A stretch of 40,653 nt of DNA from a virus, in IMG/VR virus record IMGVR_UViG_3300044825_003312, positions 1 to 40,653 of that record. The stretch is one strand, 5' to 3'. Each line of letters opens with the position of its first letter. Position 1 is the first letter of the stretch. Positions 1-9,419 of the stretch are shown here, piece after piece. The notes beneath the pieces were generated by a model. It had not been told where the DNA came from, made no database searches, and was given only the letters and a program-made list of their open reading frames with translations. Both the position numbers and the translations under genes were made by a program.

Positions 1-291
1 TTCTTGGTAAATGGACAACAAACAGTTGTTCCATTTGTAACTATTGACCCTAAGCCAACAGACAAGGTCTTTGTCTATAAAGTAGGTAGGAGTAGATTGG
101 ACAGGGCTTCTCAAGAATTTTACGGTTCACCATTTTTTGGTTGGTTGATTCTTCAAGCCAATCCTCAATTCGGTGGATTAGAAAATAACATATACGACGG
201 GGCAATTCTCACTATTCCATTTCCTTTGGTGGCTTCTTTACAAGATTACAAAGCTTCGGTAGAAAACTACTTCTATTATTATGGCAGGTAA
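1..291 (+). CDS. gp53-like LysM baseplate wedge protein (5' partial)
   Basis: The reading frame is open from the first base, so the true start is probably outside the window; a TTG at position 4 could be read as a start but there is no reason to prefer it. The visible 95 residues contain a LysM-like unit: a Val-Tyr-Lys-Val strand, a helix with Asp-Arg-Ala-Ser, a Trp-Leu-Ile-Leu-Gln-Ala-Asn-Pro stretch and a closing Gly-Ala-Ile-Leu-Thr-Ile-Pro strand. T4 gp53, a baseplate wedge subunit, carries this kind of fold at its C-terminus, and the position next to a hub-like gene and upstream of gp25/gp6 fits. The stop overlaps the next start by 11 bp, suggesting coupled translation. It could be another LysM tail protein; the gp53 label is inference. 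Confidence 0.55.
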   Translation, partial: FLVNGQQTVVPFVTIDPKPTDKVFVYKVGRSRLDRASQEFYGSPFFGWLILQANPQFGGLENNIYDGAILTIPFPLVASLQDYKASVENYFYYYGR

Positions 292-3200
292 TGGACTTTC
301 AGATAACTCAGGGAACATCTTTGTTGAAGAGGCTTACAATAACATCATTCTTGTAGACCCAAACAAGACTTCAACAAACGCTACCAATGGTCAAAAAATC
401 ATTCAAGAACGTTTGGTTGACCACGAAAACTTGGTAATGTTTGCTAATTTGGAAGTAGATTTACTTCCAAGAACAAAACTTGCCGTTGGAGGAACTCCGC
501 AAGACAACATAAGAACAATTTCAATTGCGAAGATTAATTTTCTTAAACCAAACAACGACCAATTCCTAAATTCAGGTTATTACGATGACTTGACAGGTCT
601 CGGTTCAATTAATGGACAGGCTCGTCTCCAAAGGAATGAAGCAATTGTATCTAACCCAGACGGTACTACTTTTTACAAACAGTCCATTTCAACAGATGAA
701 AGGGGAATGACAATAGACCCAGGACTCTTGGGAATTACTCAAATTTCTGTTAGAACGAGTTTGAATTTTGTGCCTGAAGTTACAATAGAATTAGAGGATG
801 TTCAAGGTAGGGCACTTTTTGAACAAGGGGACCAATCACCATATGCCGCATTTTTTCAGTTACCCTATCCACAATTCTATCTTACTCTAAAAGGTTGGTA
901 TGGACAGGCGATAAGATATCAACTGAACCTCCACACGTTCAATGCTCGATTCAACACATTCAGTGGGAATTATCAAATTACTTGTAAATTTTTCGGATAC
1001 AAATACAATATCCTTAATGAAATTACTTTAGGTCACCTCACTGCGTTACCTAACATGTACACCACAACGTATAATGTAACGAGAACTCCGGTAGATAGTC
1101 AACAAAATGATGCGACAACAAGAGGTCAATTGAATTCACAATTGGCAAATTCACTTGATGCTCAAAATTCAGATTACTCAACCTCCGAAACAGTTATAAG
1201 TTCAAAAGGGTATCAAAAGATAAGGGAAATATACAATGAATATAAAGTTAAAGGGCTAATACCACAGGATTTTCCCGAATTAACTTTACCAGAGTTAGGA
1301 TATCGTTTAAAGAATTTCCAAGAAAAAATTGTTGCGTCATACAATAAAGTAGACCTCCAAGCCCTTACTGAAGCAGAAACATATCGCAAAACACTTAAAG
1401 AGTATTATAATAAAATAAGAGGTGGTGCGGATTCTTGGTTTACCAAATACGTGAATGACCGCCCTTATGTTTTACAGAACACTGGACAAGAAATTTACGC
1501 ATTTAAGACTGAGTTGGGTCCTGAACGAAGACAACAAGCACTTTCAGAACTTACTGCAATTACTCAAACCTATAACACTCGGTTATCGGAAAATAGTACT
1601 TACGGGAAATCCGCACAGAAGAATTTCAAGATTACTAATTCAATTAATAAAGATACTTTTTACATTCAACTTGACCCGTCTTTGATAGATTGGACACGTA
1701 CGATAAGTTTCCAAACAGGAATCTTGGCACCAACACCTCAACAAGTGTCTGACTTTGTAAAACAACAATATCAACGTTTATTTTTTATTACTGTTGAATT
1801 AACTCCTGACGGATTGAAAGAAGTTAAACAACCTTTCTTTAGTTTTGTGGGTCCCCAAAGGTTCGATACGCTTATACGAGCCATGGAGGGTGATTTGGAT
1901 AAAATTGTAAACCAAGAAGAAAATCGTATCACAGAAGAACTTTCGGCAAAAATAATTAGTTCCGATACAGGTATTGGTTTTAGACCAACTATACGTAATA
2001 TCAGTGCGGTTATTATGGCTTCGACGGAAGCATTCATTCGTCTAATGGATGAGGTCCATGAGAAGGCGTGGAATGTTAAAACTGACCCCGTAAGAAAAAG
2101 TATTATATTCAGAAATGATACGTCAGTCCCCAATAGTGATGGTGTTGATAGAGTCCAATATGCTGCAAACGCAGACCAAGCTGCGGTAGAAAACTCTGAA
2201 GTTTTTGTATACCCATGGCCTCAGGTGTTTGTCGAAAATACTGACCAAAATAAAAACAAGTATGAGTTAGCGTATCCTGGTGACCCATCAATAGTAAATT
2301 TGACAAAAGGGTTCTTGTACGATAAATGGCCGGAAGTAGAATTTGTTGAAGAATATTTGAAAGGTACTGCCCAAAGATTGACCTCAATTAACCAAAGACC
2401 GCCTCAACAAAACGATGCACAAGTTTCTACAAAATTAAATTTAAATGCGATTGAATTTCCACTTGTAAACTTGGCTTACAGGAATACGGAAGAGTTAAGA
2501 TTTTTTTATGAAATCTATGAAAGACAATTTATGTATTCTTTCTATACAGGTTTTGGAAGGTTAATTAATAGCCCAATAAAAACATCTCTGATTACTACAA
2601 TAGGTTCATTGGAGGCAGGTAACATTATTTCTTCTTTGGGAGTTAGTAGTCCGTATTTGATAAACAAATTGAAAAATACCGTTTTAACTTCAGCAAATTA
2701 CGAGGCTAATTTAGAAAACTTTTCAAATCAGGGGACAGGCACTTTTTGGCAAGAGTTCATCAGAGACATATTTGTAACGGAATACTTGAGAAGGGAAGTT
2801 GCAAATAATTTTAGTATTTTATCTACGGATTCGTTATCAAGTTTGATTTTAGCTCCTGATACAAATTTACCTGGGGAAGACACCGTAAAAGAACTTTTAG
2901 GTTCGACAATAACCAACCAAGTTCAGTTTATTGACACATATCCTTTTACAAACCAACTTTGGAATGTAACTAACCTAAATGGATATCTTGCAGTTGGTGA
3001 TGTTGCCAATGCAAACAACACAAGTAGAACTTACAAAATCTTCGAACCAAAAAATTTAATTTCAAATTTTACTGAAGTTAATAATGTAACGAACATAAGA
3101 CCTGTTACAAGTTTCAATTATTTATCAACTACTTCACCGAATCCTGCGAACAATTTAACCAATTTTTACGTAAATCGCACTGTTGATAATTTATTACCCA

Positions 3201-6200
3201 CGGAAGGTATTATTAGGGGGAACAACGAGACATTACCTTTCGAAAGAACGACTTCGATGTTGAATACACCATATTTTGTTAATTCAATTTTGGTTGGTGT
3301 ACAAAATGAAAAGAACAACGTTGTTAATCCTTACACAGCTGCAGCATACCTTTTTATTAATTCTTTACCTCTTGCAACGTTCAGAGAAAAATACAAGAGT
3401 TATGATAACAACGTAACGGTTTCACTTGATTACATTTTTGCTTCCTTCAAAAAATTCGGTGCAATTCATAAAGTTCCTTACGTGTGGGTTTTAAAATATG
3501 GTTCGATATGGCATAGGTACAAAACCTACATACAGAGTGGTGCACTACAAACGGATATTTTGAGTCCTGTTTGGACTGATTTCAATTTTGCACAAAATTT
3601 CGACCCGATTGGTGGTAATACAAATAAAGTTTACAACTTGAATATTGGTAATATCCAACTTCAAAATCAAACTAACGTTCTTGGTGTTCAATACACCGAC
3701 TTGAGTGTTGGTTTTTATCCAAAGGCTATTAACGATTTCAATTACTTCTTAAATGGGAGTAATCTTTACACAAACTACTCTGATTCTGAAATTAACCAAT
3801 CAATCAGTAATGGATTAAAAGTACAAAATCTTGTTGACTCAAATATTAATACAAATGGATTGAACGCGTTTGGTCAGGTAGCCGTGGTCAACATGTACAC
3901 TTATAGTTGTATTATTCCTGATGGTATTCCAAGTTCGGACCCCAATATACTCACGTGTGATAATCCTGCCGCAACACCTCAAGTAAACTATTACATTTTA
4001 CCTTCTTTTGGAACACAACAAAACGAAGTAAGAGAAGCTTGTTACTCAGTACAAGGAGTTTTAGGTCAAGACCTTTATAACAACTCCTCAGTTTATAATG
4101 GTTCGGTGAGATTATTTTGGAAAATGCCAAACTATGGTTATTTTGATTCTTCGGATATTGTAAGACCTGCCTATGATGAATATTTGAATTTAATTCCATT
4201 GGTTGGAACAACACCGGCTTTTGATTTGAAAACTAATTCGTTGGGCTTTACTCAAAACTATTCTGCAATCGACGATATGTTTTCAGTTTTTGAAAGAAGT
4301 GTGTTAGACAAATTAGAAGAGGAATTTTTGAAATTCTCTCAGTCTGTGTCGAATTACAAAAATGACACAGTCGTTGACCCATTGGCAATCTTAGACCCGA
4401 CAGTTTCAACAACAAATCGAGGAGTCGGACAATCTTTCCAAGACACAGATTACATCTACAAAAACTTTCAAGGGCTTTTCAGAGAATTGATGAGTGTTCC
4501 TTTACCACCAAGTTATTCTGATGATGAAGATTTATTTATTAAAATAATTGATAATCAGTTTGGAAGTGTTGTTGCTAAGTTACAAAACCTTATGGGTTAT
4601 GATGTTGCACTTAGAATGGGTAACCCTACGGTATACCGTAGAAGAACTGTTGAATCTTATATCAGTTACGTCACCGGTAACCTAACAGTTGCGGACCCAA
4701 TACCGTTTAGCCCATATGTACAAGGTTCGTTACCTGATGGTGGTGGGGCAACAACGTTCCTAATATCCCGTACACTTAATCAAAACGCATGGGAAGCTTT
4801 GGATTTGAATGTTGGATTTTCGACAATACCGGAGTTAAACTACATAGGTAACAGTTCGTACATTACAGACTTTTTCATTTCATCAAATATTCAATTCAAT
4901 GAATTCAATGCGACGGAGTTAAGTCAATTGGTAAAATTATACGCGACTCAGAAACTTGATAATCCAAATTTAACGGCTCAAGATTTTGCTGGTCAATTAC
5001 AAGGATACTTGAATGGATATCAAGATTTCTTTGACCAAACATTAAACCAAACAATTATTCTAACTCAGAAAGGGTTACCTGAAATTAGTCAAATATCGGA
5101 AGGTTCTATACAATCACAATTCGATGGTACTCAACCAAAGGTCGAATTATATGAGGTTTTCAAAGCCCTTAATGATAAATGGATTGCGGGGTCCAATTTC
5201 AGAGAAAGTTCCTTGTTTGAAGATGTAATGTTTTTAGACCGAGCTTCACGTGATATAGGACAAAAAATATTAATTGACATCTTTGATTTGGAAAGAATCA
5301 CAGATGCAGAATCAATTAACTATAACATGAGTGTGTTTGTATTCTTGGCGGGTATTCTAACCAAGAATCATTTTTCTGTCATGCCGTTACCTGCTTATGT
5401 CAACTTCTACAACCAAACTCAGGATGTTGCCGGTAATAATGCAAATGATGCCGACCAAACTCCACAAAATTTTGCCAATGACATGTGGGGGACTTTCTTG
5501 AATGTTGATTACAGAAACTCGGGACCGAAACTCATTTGTTTTTATAGTGGTCGACCTTCGAGTTATTTGGATATGAAAGGAAATAAAAACTTCTTATTCA
5601 GAAGTGATGCCTTTGATATTAGAGCCAACAACAACCCTCTTGTAAGACAAGAGGAAAATGTAAATACGTTGTTGAATAACAAGGTTGTAGGTTTTAATGT
5701 TGATATTGGAACAAGAAACCAAAATATCTTCTATTCGTTCAGAGTTGACCAAAACATGGGTAAAGCAACTTCGGAGTCAATTCAACAAATAAATCAGATG
5801 GCTGACTTCGCTTCGGGTAGAAATACTGCAACACAGAACGTTTCTTTGTATAACATCTACAAGAACATGAGTTACAACTGTGAGGTTGTCGCTTTTGGTA
5901 ATGCATTGATTCAACCAACAATGTATTTCAACTTGAGACATGTTCCCATGTTTAATGGTTCTTATATGATTACAGAAGTTAATCATACTGTTACACCTGG
6001 TACTTTCCAAACGGCATTCACAGGTATAAGACAAAGTGTTTTTGATTTACCATTGATTGACAACTATTTGATGAGTATCAACAAGAATTTAGTTTCTAAA
6101 GTAATTAGTGCGGTTAAACAAAGAAAAGACAACGTCACCGCTTCCACAACAACACAACAGAAGAATGCTAATCAATCGACAAATCCAAACACAACTACTG

Positions 6201-7477
6201 CAGAACAAAACTCTTGTACTGCTAAAGTGAAGGATTACCCTTATTTAGATGTTTTAGGATTCCAAAGTGTTGCGGGTACTGATACAAAATTGAATGCGGA
6301 ACAACTATATCAAGAAATTAAAAACGTAACACCTGACCAAAATCTGCAGTTTGTGATATTCTGTATTTGTTATGTTTCGAGTTTCAGTGACAATAGATTT
6401 AATGGATACGATAACAACTATGGTAAAGTTACTTTGGAGTACAATTATTCAGATTTGATTGAAAAATATTTCTTGAGAACATATTCATGTAGAAATTTCC
6501 AAACCAATCAAGGTACTAAAAATTCTGTGCCGGTAGCCATGTTCGCATCGACTTCGGAATTTTTACAATTCATGAGGGATAGACTCAGAGACAAAATTGG
6601 TCAAATTCGACAGAAGTCTTTGGAAACATTCTATCTCCAAAATTGGCCGTACCCGACTGGTGTTAGTCAAACAAGGAATACTGATATTGCTGCTTCATTG
6701 GTAAAGGCGAAGTTGTTAATCGACAAACTCCAACAAAAGGAAACTCCTCCTTTCACTTCTAATATCCCAATTATACCGACCCCACAACCATCACCTCAGG
6801 CGAATAATGTTAATACTACAAGCTCAATAGTTCCAACTTGTACCCCAACTCCATCAAACGTTGTCTTCACTTTTGGTGTGGGACCAAACACAGGAAATCC
6901 AGTACCAACACCAACTCCAAGTTCAACAAATCAAGTACCACAAAGTTCTGATGACATTCTGTTGAGTAATTTACAAATAACGGGTGGTGGAACTTTGTTA
7001 CGAATTGGTTATGGTACTACTACTGACAACCTTACCGGACTATTTAGAATCGCCACAACTTTAAGTCAATCTTACCCTGCAAGAATCTACATAGTAGGTA
7101 GTGGAATCGTTGGAAACTTGACCATTTCCAACTTCACTTTGTCCGCTGGTACAACGGCTTCTGAAGGTAACTTTACCTCAGCTTTGAATGGTTTCAGATT
7201 GGCATTAAGTGATATTACTCGGAATAAACCGGACTATTCAGTTATTTTCATGGTTTCGGTAACAACTCCAACAAGAACTTACAACTTCCCATTTCTAAGG
7301 TCCATTATTCCTTACGATTGTCCCGATTACGGTTATAAACCTGATGACATTATAGATTCGAATGACATGCAAACCATTCTTCAAAATCCGTGTTGTGAAT
7401 GCTATCCGAACGGAACTAATGGTAGAACAATCGTATTGGAAGGTACTACTTGTGACTTAACAGGTGCAAATTGTTGA
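281..7477 (+). CDS. Giant baseplate hub-like virion protein, 2,398 aa
   Basis: This is the largest complete gene in the window. Near residues 150-250 is a region (FYLTLKGWYG, followed by FNARF and GYKYNIL) resembling the first beta domain of phage hub proteins of the gp27/gp44 type. Near residues 1860-1920 a second hub-like signature appears: a polar strand, then FNGSYMITEVNHTVTPGTF and a Thr-Ala-Phe-Thr-Gly-Ile-Arg strand, as in hub domains that pack around the spike. A Thr/Pro-rich linker follows (about residues 2164-2216), then a beta-rich C-terminal domain ending in a Cys-rich tail (CCECYPNG). T4 gp27 is about 390 residues, so at least 1,500 residues are extra and unexplained. No lysozyme or peptidase motif was seen. 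It may combine hub and other tail-tip roles; hub assignment is inference from motif shape and from its gp53-like neighbour. Confidence 0.5.
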   Translation: MAGNGLSDNSGNIFVEEAYNNIILVDPNKTSTNATNGQKIIQERLVDHENLVMFANLEVDLLPRTKLAVGGTPQDNIRTISIAKINFLKPNNDQFLNSGYYDDLTGLGSINGQARLQRNEAIVSNPDGTTFYKQSISTDERGMTIDPGLLGITQISVRTSLNFVPEVTIELEDVQGRALFEQGDQSPYAAFFQLPYPQFYLTLKGWYGQAIRYQLNLHTFNARFNTFSGNYQITCKFFGYKYNILNEITLGHLTALPNMYTTTYNVTRTPVDSQQNDATTRGQLNSQLANSLDAQNSDYSTSETVISSKGYQKIREIYNEYKVKGLIPQDFPELTLPELGYRLKNFQEKIVASYNKVDLQALTEAETYRKTLKEYYNKIRGGADSWFTKYVNDRPYVLQNTGQEIYAFKTELGPERRQQALSELTAITQTYNTRLSENSTYGKSAQKNFKITNSINKDTFYIQLDPSLIDWTRTISFQTGILAPTPQQVSDFVKQQYQRLFFITVELTPDGLKEVKQPFFSFVGPQRFDTLIRAMEGDLDKIVNQEENRITEELSAKIISSDTGIGFRPTIRNISAVIMASTEAFIRLMDEVHEKAWNVKTDPVRKSIIFRNDTSVPNSDGVDRVQYAANADQAAVENSEVFVYPWPQVFVENTDQNKNKYELAYPGDPSIVNLTKGFLYDKWPEVEFVEEYLKGTAQRLTSINQRPPQQNDAQVSTKLNLNAIEFPLVNLAYRNTEELRFFYEIYERQFMYSFYTGFGRLINSPIKTSLITTIGSLEAGNIISSLGVSSPYLINKLKNTVLTSANYEANLENFSNQGTGTFWQEFIRDIFVTEYLRREVANNFSILSTDSLSSLILAPDTNLPGEDTVKELLGSTITNQVQFIDTYPFTNQLWNVTNLNGYLAVGDVANANNTSRTYKIFEPKNLISNFTEVNNVTNIRPVTSFNYLSTTSPNPANNLTNFYVNRTVDNLLPTEGIIRGNNETLPFERTTSMLNTPYFVNSILVGVQNEKNNVVNPYTAAAYLFINSLPLATFREKYKSYDNNVTVSLDYIFASFKKFGAIHKVPYVWVLKYGSIWHRYKTYIQSGALQTDILSPVWTDFNFAQNFDPIGGNTNKVYNLNIGNIQLQNQTNVLGVQYTDLSVGFYPKAINDFNYFLNGSNLYTNYSDSEINQSISNGLKVQNLVDSNINTNGLNAFGQVAVVNMYTYSCIIPDGIPSSDPNILTCDNPAATPQVNYYILPSFGTQQNEVREACYSVQGVLGQDLYNNSSVYNGSVRLFWKMPNYGYFDSSDIVRPAYDEYLNLIPLVGTTPAFDLKTNSLGFTQNYSAIDDMFSVFERSVLDKLEEEFLKFSQSVSNYKNDTVVDPLAILDPTVSTTNRGVGQSFQDTDYIYKNFQGLFRELMSVPLPPSYSDDEDLFIKIIDNQFGSVVAKLQNLMGYDVALRMGNPTVYRRRTVESYISYVTGNLTVADPIPFSPYVQGSLPDGGGATTFLISRTLNQNAWEALDLNVGFSTIPELNYIGNSSYITDFFISSNIQFNEFNATELSQLVKLYATQKLDNPNLTAQDFAGQLQGYLNGYQDFFDQTLNQTIILTQKGLPEISQISEGSIQSQFDGTQPKVELYEVFKALNDKWIAGSNFRESSLFEDVMFLDRASRDIGQKILIDIFDLERITDAESINYNMSVFVFLAGILTKNHFSVMPLPAYVNFYNQTQDVAGNNANDADQTPQNFANDMWGTFLNVDYRNSGPKLICFYSGRPSSYLDMKGNKNFLFRSDAFDIRANNNPLVRQEENVNTLLNNKVVGFNVDIGTRNQNIFYSFRVDQNMGKATSESIQQINQMADFASGRNTATQNVSLYNIYKNMSYNCEVVAFGNALIQPTMYFNLRHVPMFNGSYMITEVNHTVTPGTFQTAFTGIRQSVFDLPLIDNYLMSINKNLVSKVISAVKQRKDNVTASTTTQQKNANQSTNPNTTTAEQNSCTAKVKDYPYLDVLGFQSVAGTDTKLNAEQLYQEIKNVTPDQNLQFVIFCICYVSSFSDNRFNGYDNNYGKVTLEYNYSDLIEKYFLRTYSCRNFQTNQGTKNSVPVAMFASTSEFLQFMRDRLRDKIGQIRQKSLETFYLQNWPYPTGVSQTRNTDIAASLVKAKLLIDKLQQKETPPFTSNIPIIPTPQPSPQANNVNTTSSIVPTCTPTPSNVVFTFGVGPNTGNPVPTPTPSSTNQVPQSSDDILLSNLQITGGGTLLRIGYGTTTDNLTGLFRIATTLSQSYPARIYIVGSGIVGNLTISNFTLSAGTTASEGNFTSALNGFRLALSDITRNKPDYSVIFMVSVTTPTRTYNFPFLRSIIPYDCPDYGYKPDDIIDSNDMQTILQNPCCECYPNGTNGRTIVLEGTTCDLTGANC
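6770..6930 (+). repeat. Thr/Pro-rich linker near the C-terminus of the hub-like protein
   Basis: Encodes short Pro-Thr-Pro and Thr-Pro-Thr-Pro-Ser runs (PTPQPSP, CTPTPS, PVPTPTPSS) separated by Asn/Val-rich residues. It marks the joint between the hub-like body and a separate C-terminal domain. The same kind of linker occurs in the genes at 31452 and 35490. Confidence 0.7.
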
Positions 7478-7495
7478 TGTTTGTGTATAAGTGGA

Positions 7496-7503
7496 TATTT
7501 ATA
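7496..7503 (+). promoter_or_regulatory. TATTTATA box, candidate late promoter
   Basis: The 41-bp gap before the 74-residue gene contains TATTTATA, ending 15 bp before the ATG. The same TATTTAT core lies in the other gaps before structural genes. T4 late promoters use a short AT-only box (TATAAATA), so an analogous role is possible, but AT-rich DNA produces such boxes by chance. Confidence 0.3.
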
Positions 7504-7518
7504 GTAAAATCTTAGACT

Positions 7519-7743
7519 ATGGATTTAAATATGAAATTGAACCAGTACCTTGGTAAAAACGCCAGAATTTCCTCAAGGAGTAATGGTGATGGTACAACTG
7601 AAGTTTGTGACCTTGACACGGGGGATTGTTATGTCGTTCGTGAAAGAGATGGGTTAATTGAAAGAGCCGGACATTCTGTAACAGCTAACAGAAAAGTAAA
7701 AGTTGAAACTGCTCACGGTATAAAGACATTATTAAACGGCTAA
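7519..7743 (+). CDS. Small uncharacterised protein, 74 aa
   Basis: Not recognised. The product is short, mixed in charge and predicted by eye to be mostly beta: strands around NARISSRSNG, TEVCDLDTGDCYVVRERDG and RKVKVETAHGI. Two Cys residues flank an Asp-Leu-Asp-Thr-Gly-Asp turn (C-x6-C). There is no signal peptide or membrane helix. It begins 41 bp after the hub-like gene, behind a TATTTATA box, and ends 5 bp before the next gene, so the two small genes are probably cotranscribed. It could be a small virion component or a chaperone; nothing in the sequence decides this. Confidence 0.6.
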   Translation: MDLNMKLNQYLGKNARISSRSNGDGTTEVCDLDTGDCYVVRERDGLIERAGHSVTANRKVKVETAHGIKTLLNG

Positions 7744-7748
7744 TCAAA

Positions 7749-8387
7749 ATGGAAATCGACAAAAAGATTTTAAGAGAAATCGAAAGACACCACAAAATTA
7801 ACAAGTATATCACTGAGCAAGCCGATTTGGCTTTGGAACCAGCAGATGCACCTGCGACTCCTGAGGTTGGTGCTGAGGAAACCCCCACCCAACCTAATAC
7901 ACCTCCCGTGAAAATCGATGTGGCTCAAGACACTGAGGTTGAAAAAATCGATGGAGAGGGAGAGTCTCAAGAGACAGAAGGTAGTGGTACAGAAGAATTG
8001 GAGATTACAGATTTGGTAAACTCACAAAAAGGTATCGAGAAAAAACAAGACGACTATTTCCAACAGTTGTTTGGTTATTTGAATAATCTTGAAACAAAAC
8101 TTGCTGACATGGATAATTTGGTTAACAAGTTAAACGACATTGAAACTAAAATTGAAAAGTATAGAGAGAAGACTCCACAAGAGAAACTTGAACTCAGAAG
8201 TTTGGACTCAGGACCTTTCAATCAAAAGTTAACCGACTTCTTTGAAGACAAGAAAGATGACTTCGAAAAGGCGGGTAAACACGAATACGTTTTGACTTCA
8301 GATGAGGTTGAAAGTATTTCTCCTGCGGAAATCAAGAAGACGTTTGACGCCTTCGATGATGGATACAAAAATCCATTCAAGTACTGA
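7749..8387 (+). CDS. Uncharacterised acidic coiled-coil protein, 212 aa
   Basis: Not recognised. Residues 1-30 are a charged helix. Residues about 30-90 are a low-complexity Pro/Thr/Glu-rich acidic segment. Residues about 95-145 form a likely coiled coil (heptad-like LNNLETKLADMDNLVNKLNDIE), and the C-terminal 60 residues are charged and helical with a segment that looks folded (EYVLTSDEVESISP). This architecture of disordered acidic N-terminus plus coiled coil is common in phage structural and assembly proteins. It follows the 74-residue gene by 5 bp and is the last gene before the terminator at 8415, so it belongs to the upstream structural unit and not to the SSB gene that follows. Confidence 0.65.
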   Translation: MEIDKKILREIERHHKINKYITEQADLALEPADAPATPEVGAEETPTQPNTPPVKIDVAQDTEVEKIDGEGESQETEGSGTEELEITDLVNSQKGIEKKQDDYFQQLFGYLNNLETKLADMDNLVNKLNDIETKIEKYREKTPQEKLELRSLDSGPFNQKLTDFFEDKKDDFEKAGKHEYVLTSDEVESISPAEIKKTFDAFDDGYKNPFKY

Positions 8388-8414
8388 TTTTCTATGGAAA
8401 CATGATTATATTTG

Positions 8415-8440
8415 GGGTTGTGGTAACACAACCCTTTTTT
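8415..8440 (+). terminator. Rho-independent terminator after the 212-aa gene
   Basis: A perfect 8-bp stem (GGGTTGTG / CACAACCC) closes a GTAA loop, a GNRA-type tetraloop, and is followed by six T. It separates the hub-side transcription unit from the SSB gene. Confidence 0.9.
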
Positions 8441-8514
8441 ATTTTCATGATAGAATTTGACTACGTTCATTTTTTTTATTAACATTAAACAACTAACTTA
8501 ATTTTTTATTTCCT

Positions 8515-9375
8515 ATGAGTTCTTTAGATGCAGTTTTAGCACAGTATGAAAAATCCCAACAAGCCAGTGGTGGTGGACAGGGAAAGATGTCACAGGACGA
8601 GAGAATGAAGAAATACTTCGCTCTTATCTTGGATGACAAATCAAATTCGGGCACACGTCGTGTTCGTATCCTCCCTACCAAAGATGGTAGTTCACCTTTC
8701 AAGGAGGCTTGGTATCATGAAATCCAAGTAGGTGGTAAATGGCAAAAGTTTTACGACCCGGGTAAGAATGACAACGAACGTTCACCACTCAACGAAGTTT
8801 ATGAAGAACTTATGTCAACTGGTAAAGAATCAGACAAAGAATTGGCAAAACAATACAAGTCACGTAAGTTTTACATTGTAAAAGTTGTTGACCGTGATGC
8901 TGAGGAAGATGGTGTAAAGTTTTGGCGTTTCAAACACAATTACAAAAACGAAGGTATCTTAGATAAGATTATTCCTATTTGGCGTAATAAAGGTGATATT
9001 ACCGACCCCGACAAAGGACGTGATTTGATTATCGAACTCACCAAACAAAAAACCCCAAAGGGTGCTGCGTACACTACCGTATCAACTGTAATGTATGATG
9101 ACCCCACCCCAATTCACGAAGATGCTAAGGTGATGAAAGAGTGGGTTGATGATGAATTGACCTGGTTGGATGTATATTCTAAAAAACCTGTTGAGTACCT
9201 TGAGGCGATTGCTCGTGGTGAAGTACCACGTTGGGATAGCGACAAAGGTGGTTATGTTTACGGTAACGATGAAGAGGGAACTGAAACCTATGGAGGTTCA
9301 AGTTCAAGTAGTTCTTCTACTTCCTACAAAGACCCCCAAGCTGACTCACCTGCTGACGAGGACCTACCGTTCTAA
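8515..9375 (+). CDS. gp32-like single-stranded DNA-binding protein, zinc-less
   Basis: Binds and protects single-stranded DNA during replication and recombination; in T4 this protein works with UvsX and the gp41 helicase, both encoded just downstream. The core (residues about 45-100) matches the gp32 pattern: RRVRILPTKDGSSPF, then Trp-Tyr-His-Glu-Ile and KWQKFYDP. The T4 zinc site is absent: the equivalent of its CPVC motif reads S90-P-L-N93 and the whole protein has no cysteine. A Gly/Ser-rich linker (about 258-268) leads to an acidic C-terminus ending in DEDLPF, which looks like the tip of bacterial SSB (DDDIPF) more than gp32. The start is the ATG after an AT-rich leader without a Shine-Dalgarno sequence. 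The gene is bracketed by terminators on both sides, so it is probably a monocistronic, highly expressed unit. Length (286) is close to T4 gp32 (301). Confidence 0.87.
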   Translation: MSSLDAVLAQYEKSQQASGGGQGKMSQDERMKKYFALILDDKSNSGTRRVRILPTKDGSSPFKEAWYHEIQVGGKWQKFYDPGKNDNERSPLNEVYEELMSTGKESDKELAKQYKSRKFYIVKVVDRDAEEDGVKFWRFKHNYKNEGILDKIIPIWRNKGDITDPDKGRDLIIELTKQKTPKGAAYTTVSTVMYDDPTPIHEDAKVMKEWVDDELTWLDVYSKKPVEYLEAIARGEVPRWDSDKGGYVYGNDEEGTETYGGSSSSSSSTSYKDPQADSPADEDLPF

Positions 9376-9381
9376 TCTAAC

Positions 9382-9406
9382 GGGGCAGACGTTGTCTGCC
9401 CCTTTT
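9382..9406 (+). terminator. Rho-independent terminator after the SSB gene
   Basis: A perfect 9-bp GC-rich stem (GGGGCAGAC / GTCTGCCCC) with a GTT loop and a TTTT tail, starting 7 bp after the SSB stop codon. It isolates the SSB transcript from the UvsX operon. Confidence 0.93.
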
Positions 9407-9419
9407 ACTTTTTATTACA

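Noticed and set aside
8451-8460. A Bacteroidota-type promoter (TAnnTTTG) before the SSB gene
   Set aside because: TAGAATTTG has one base too many between TA and TTTG, and no upstream TTTG box at the expected distance is clear. Not strong enough to list as a promoter.
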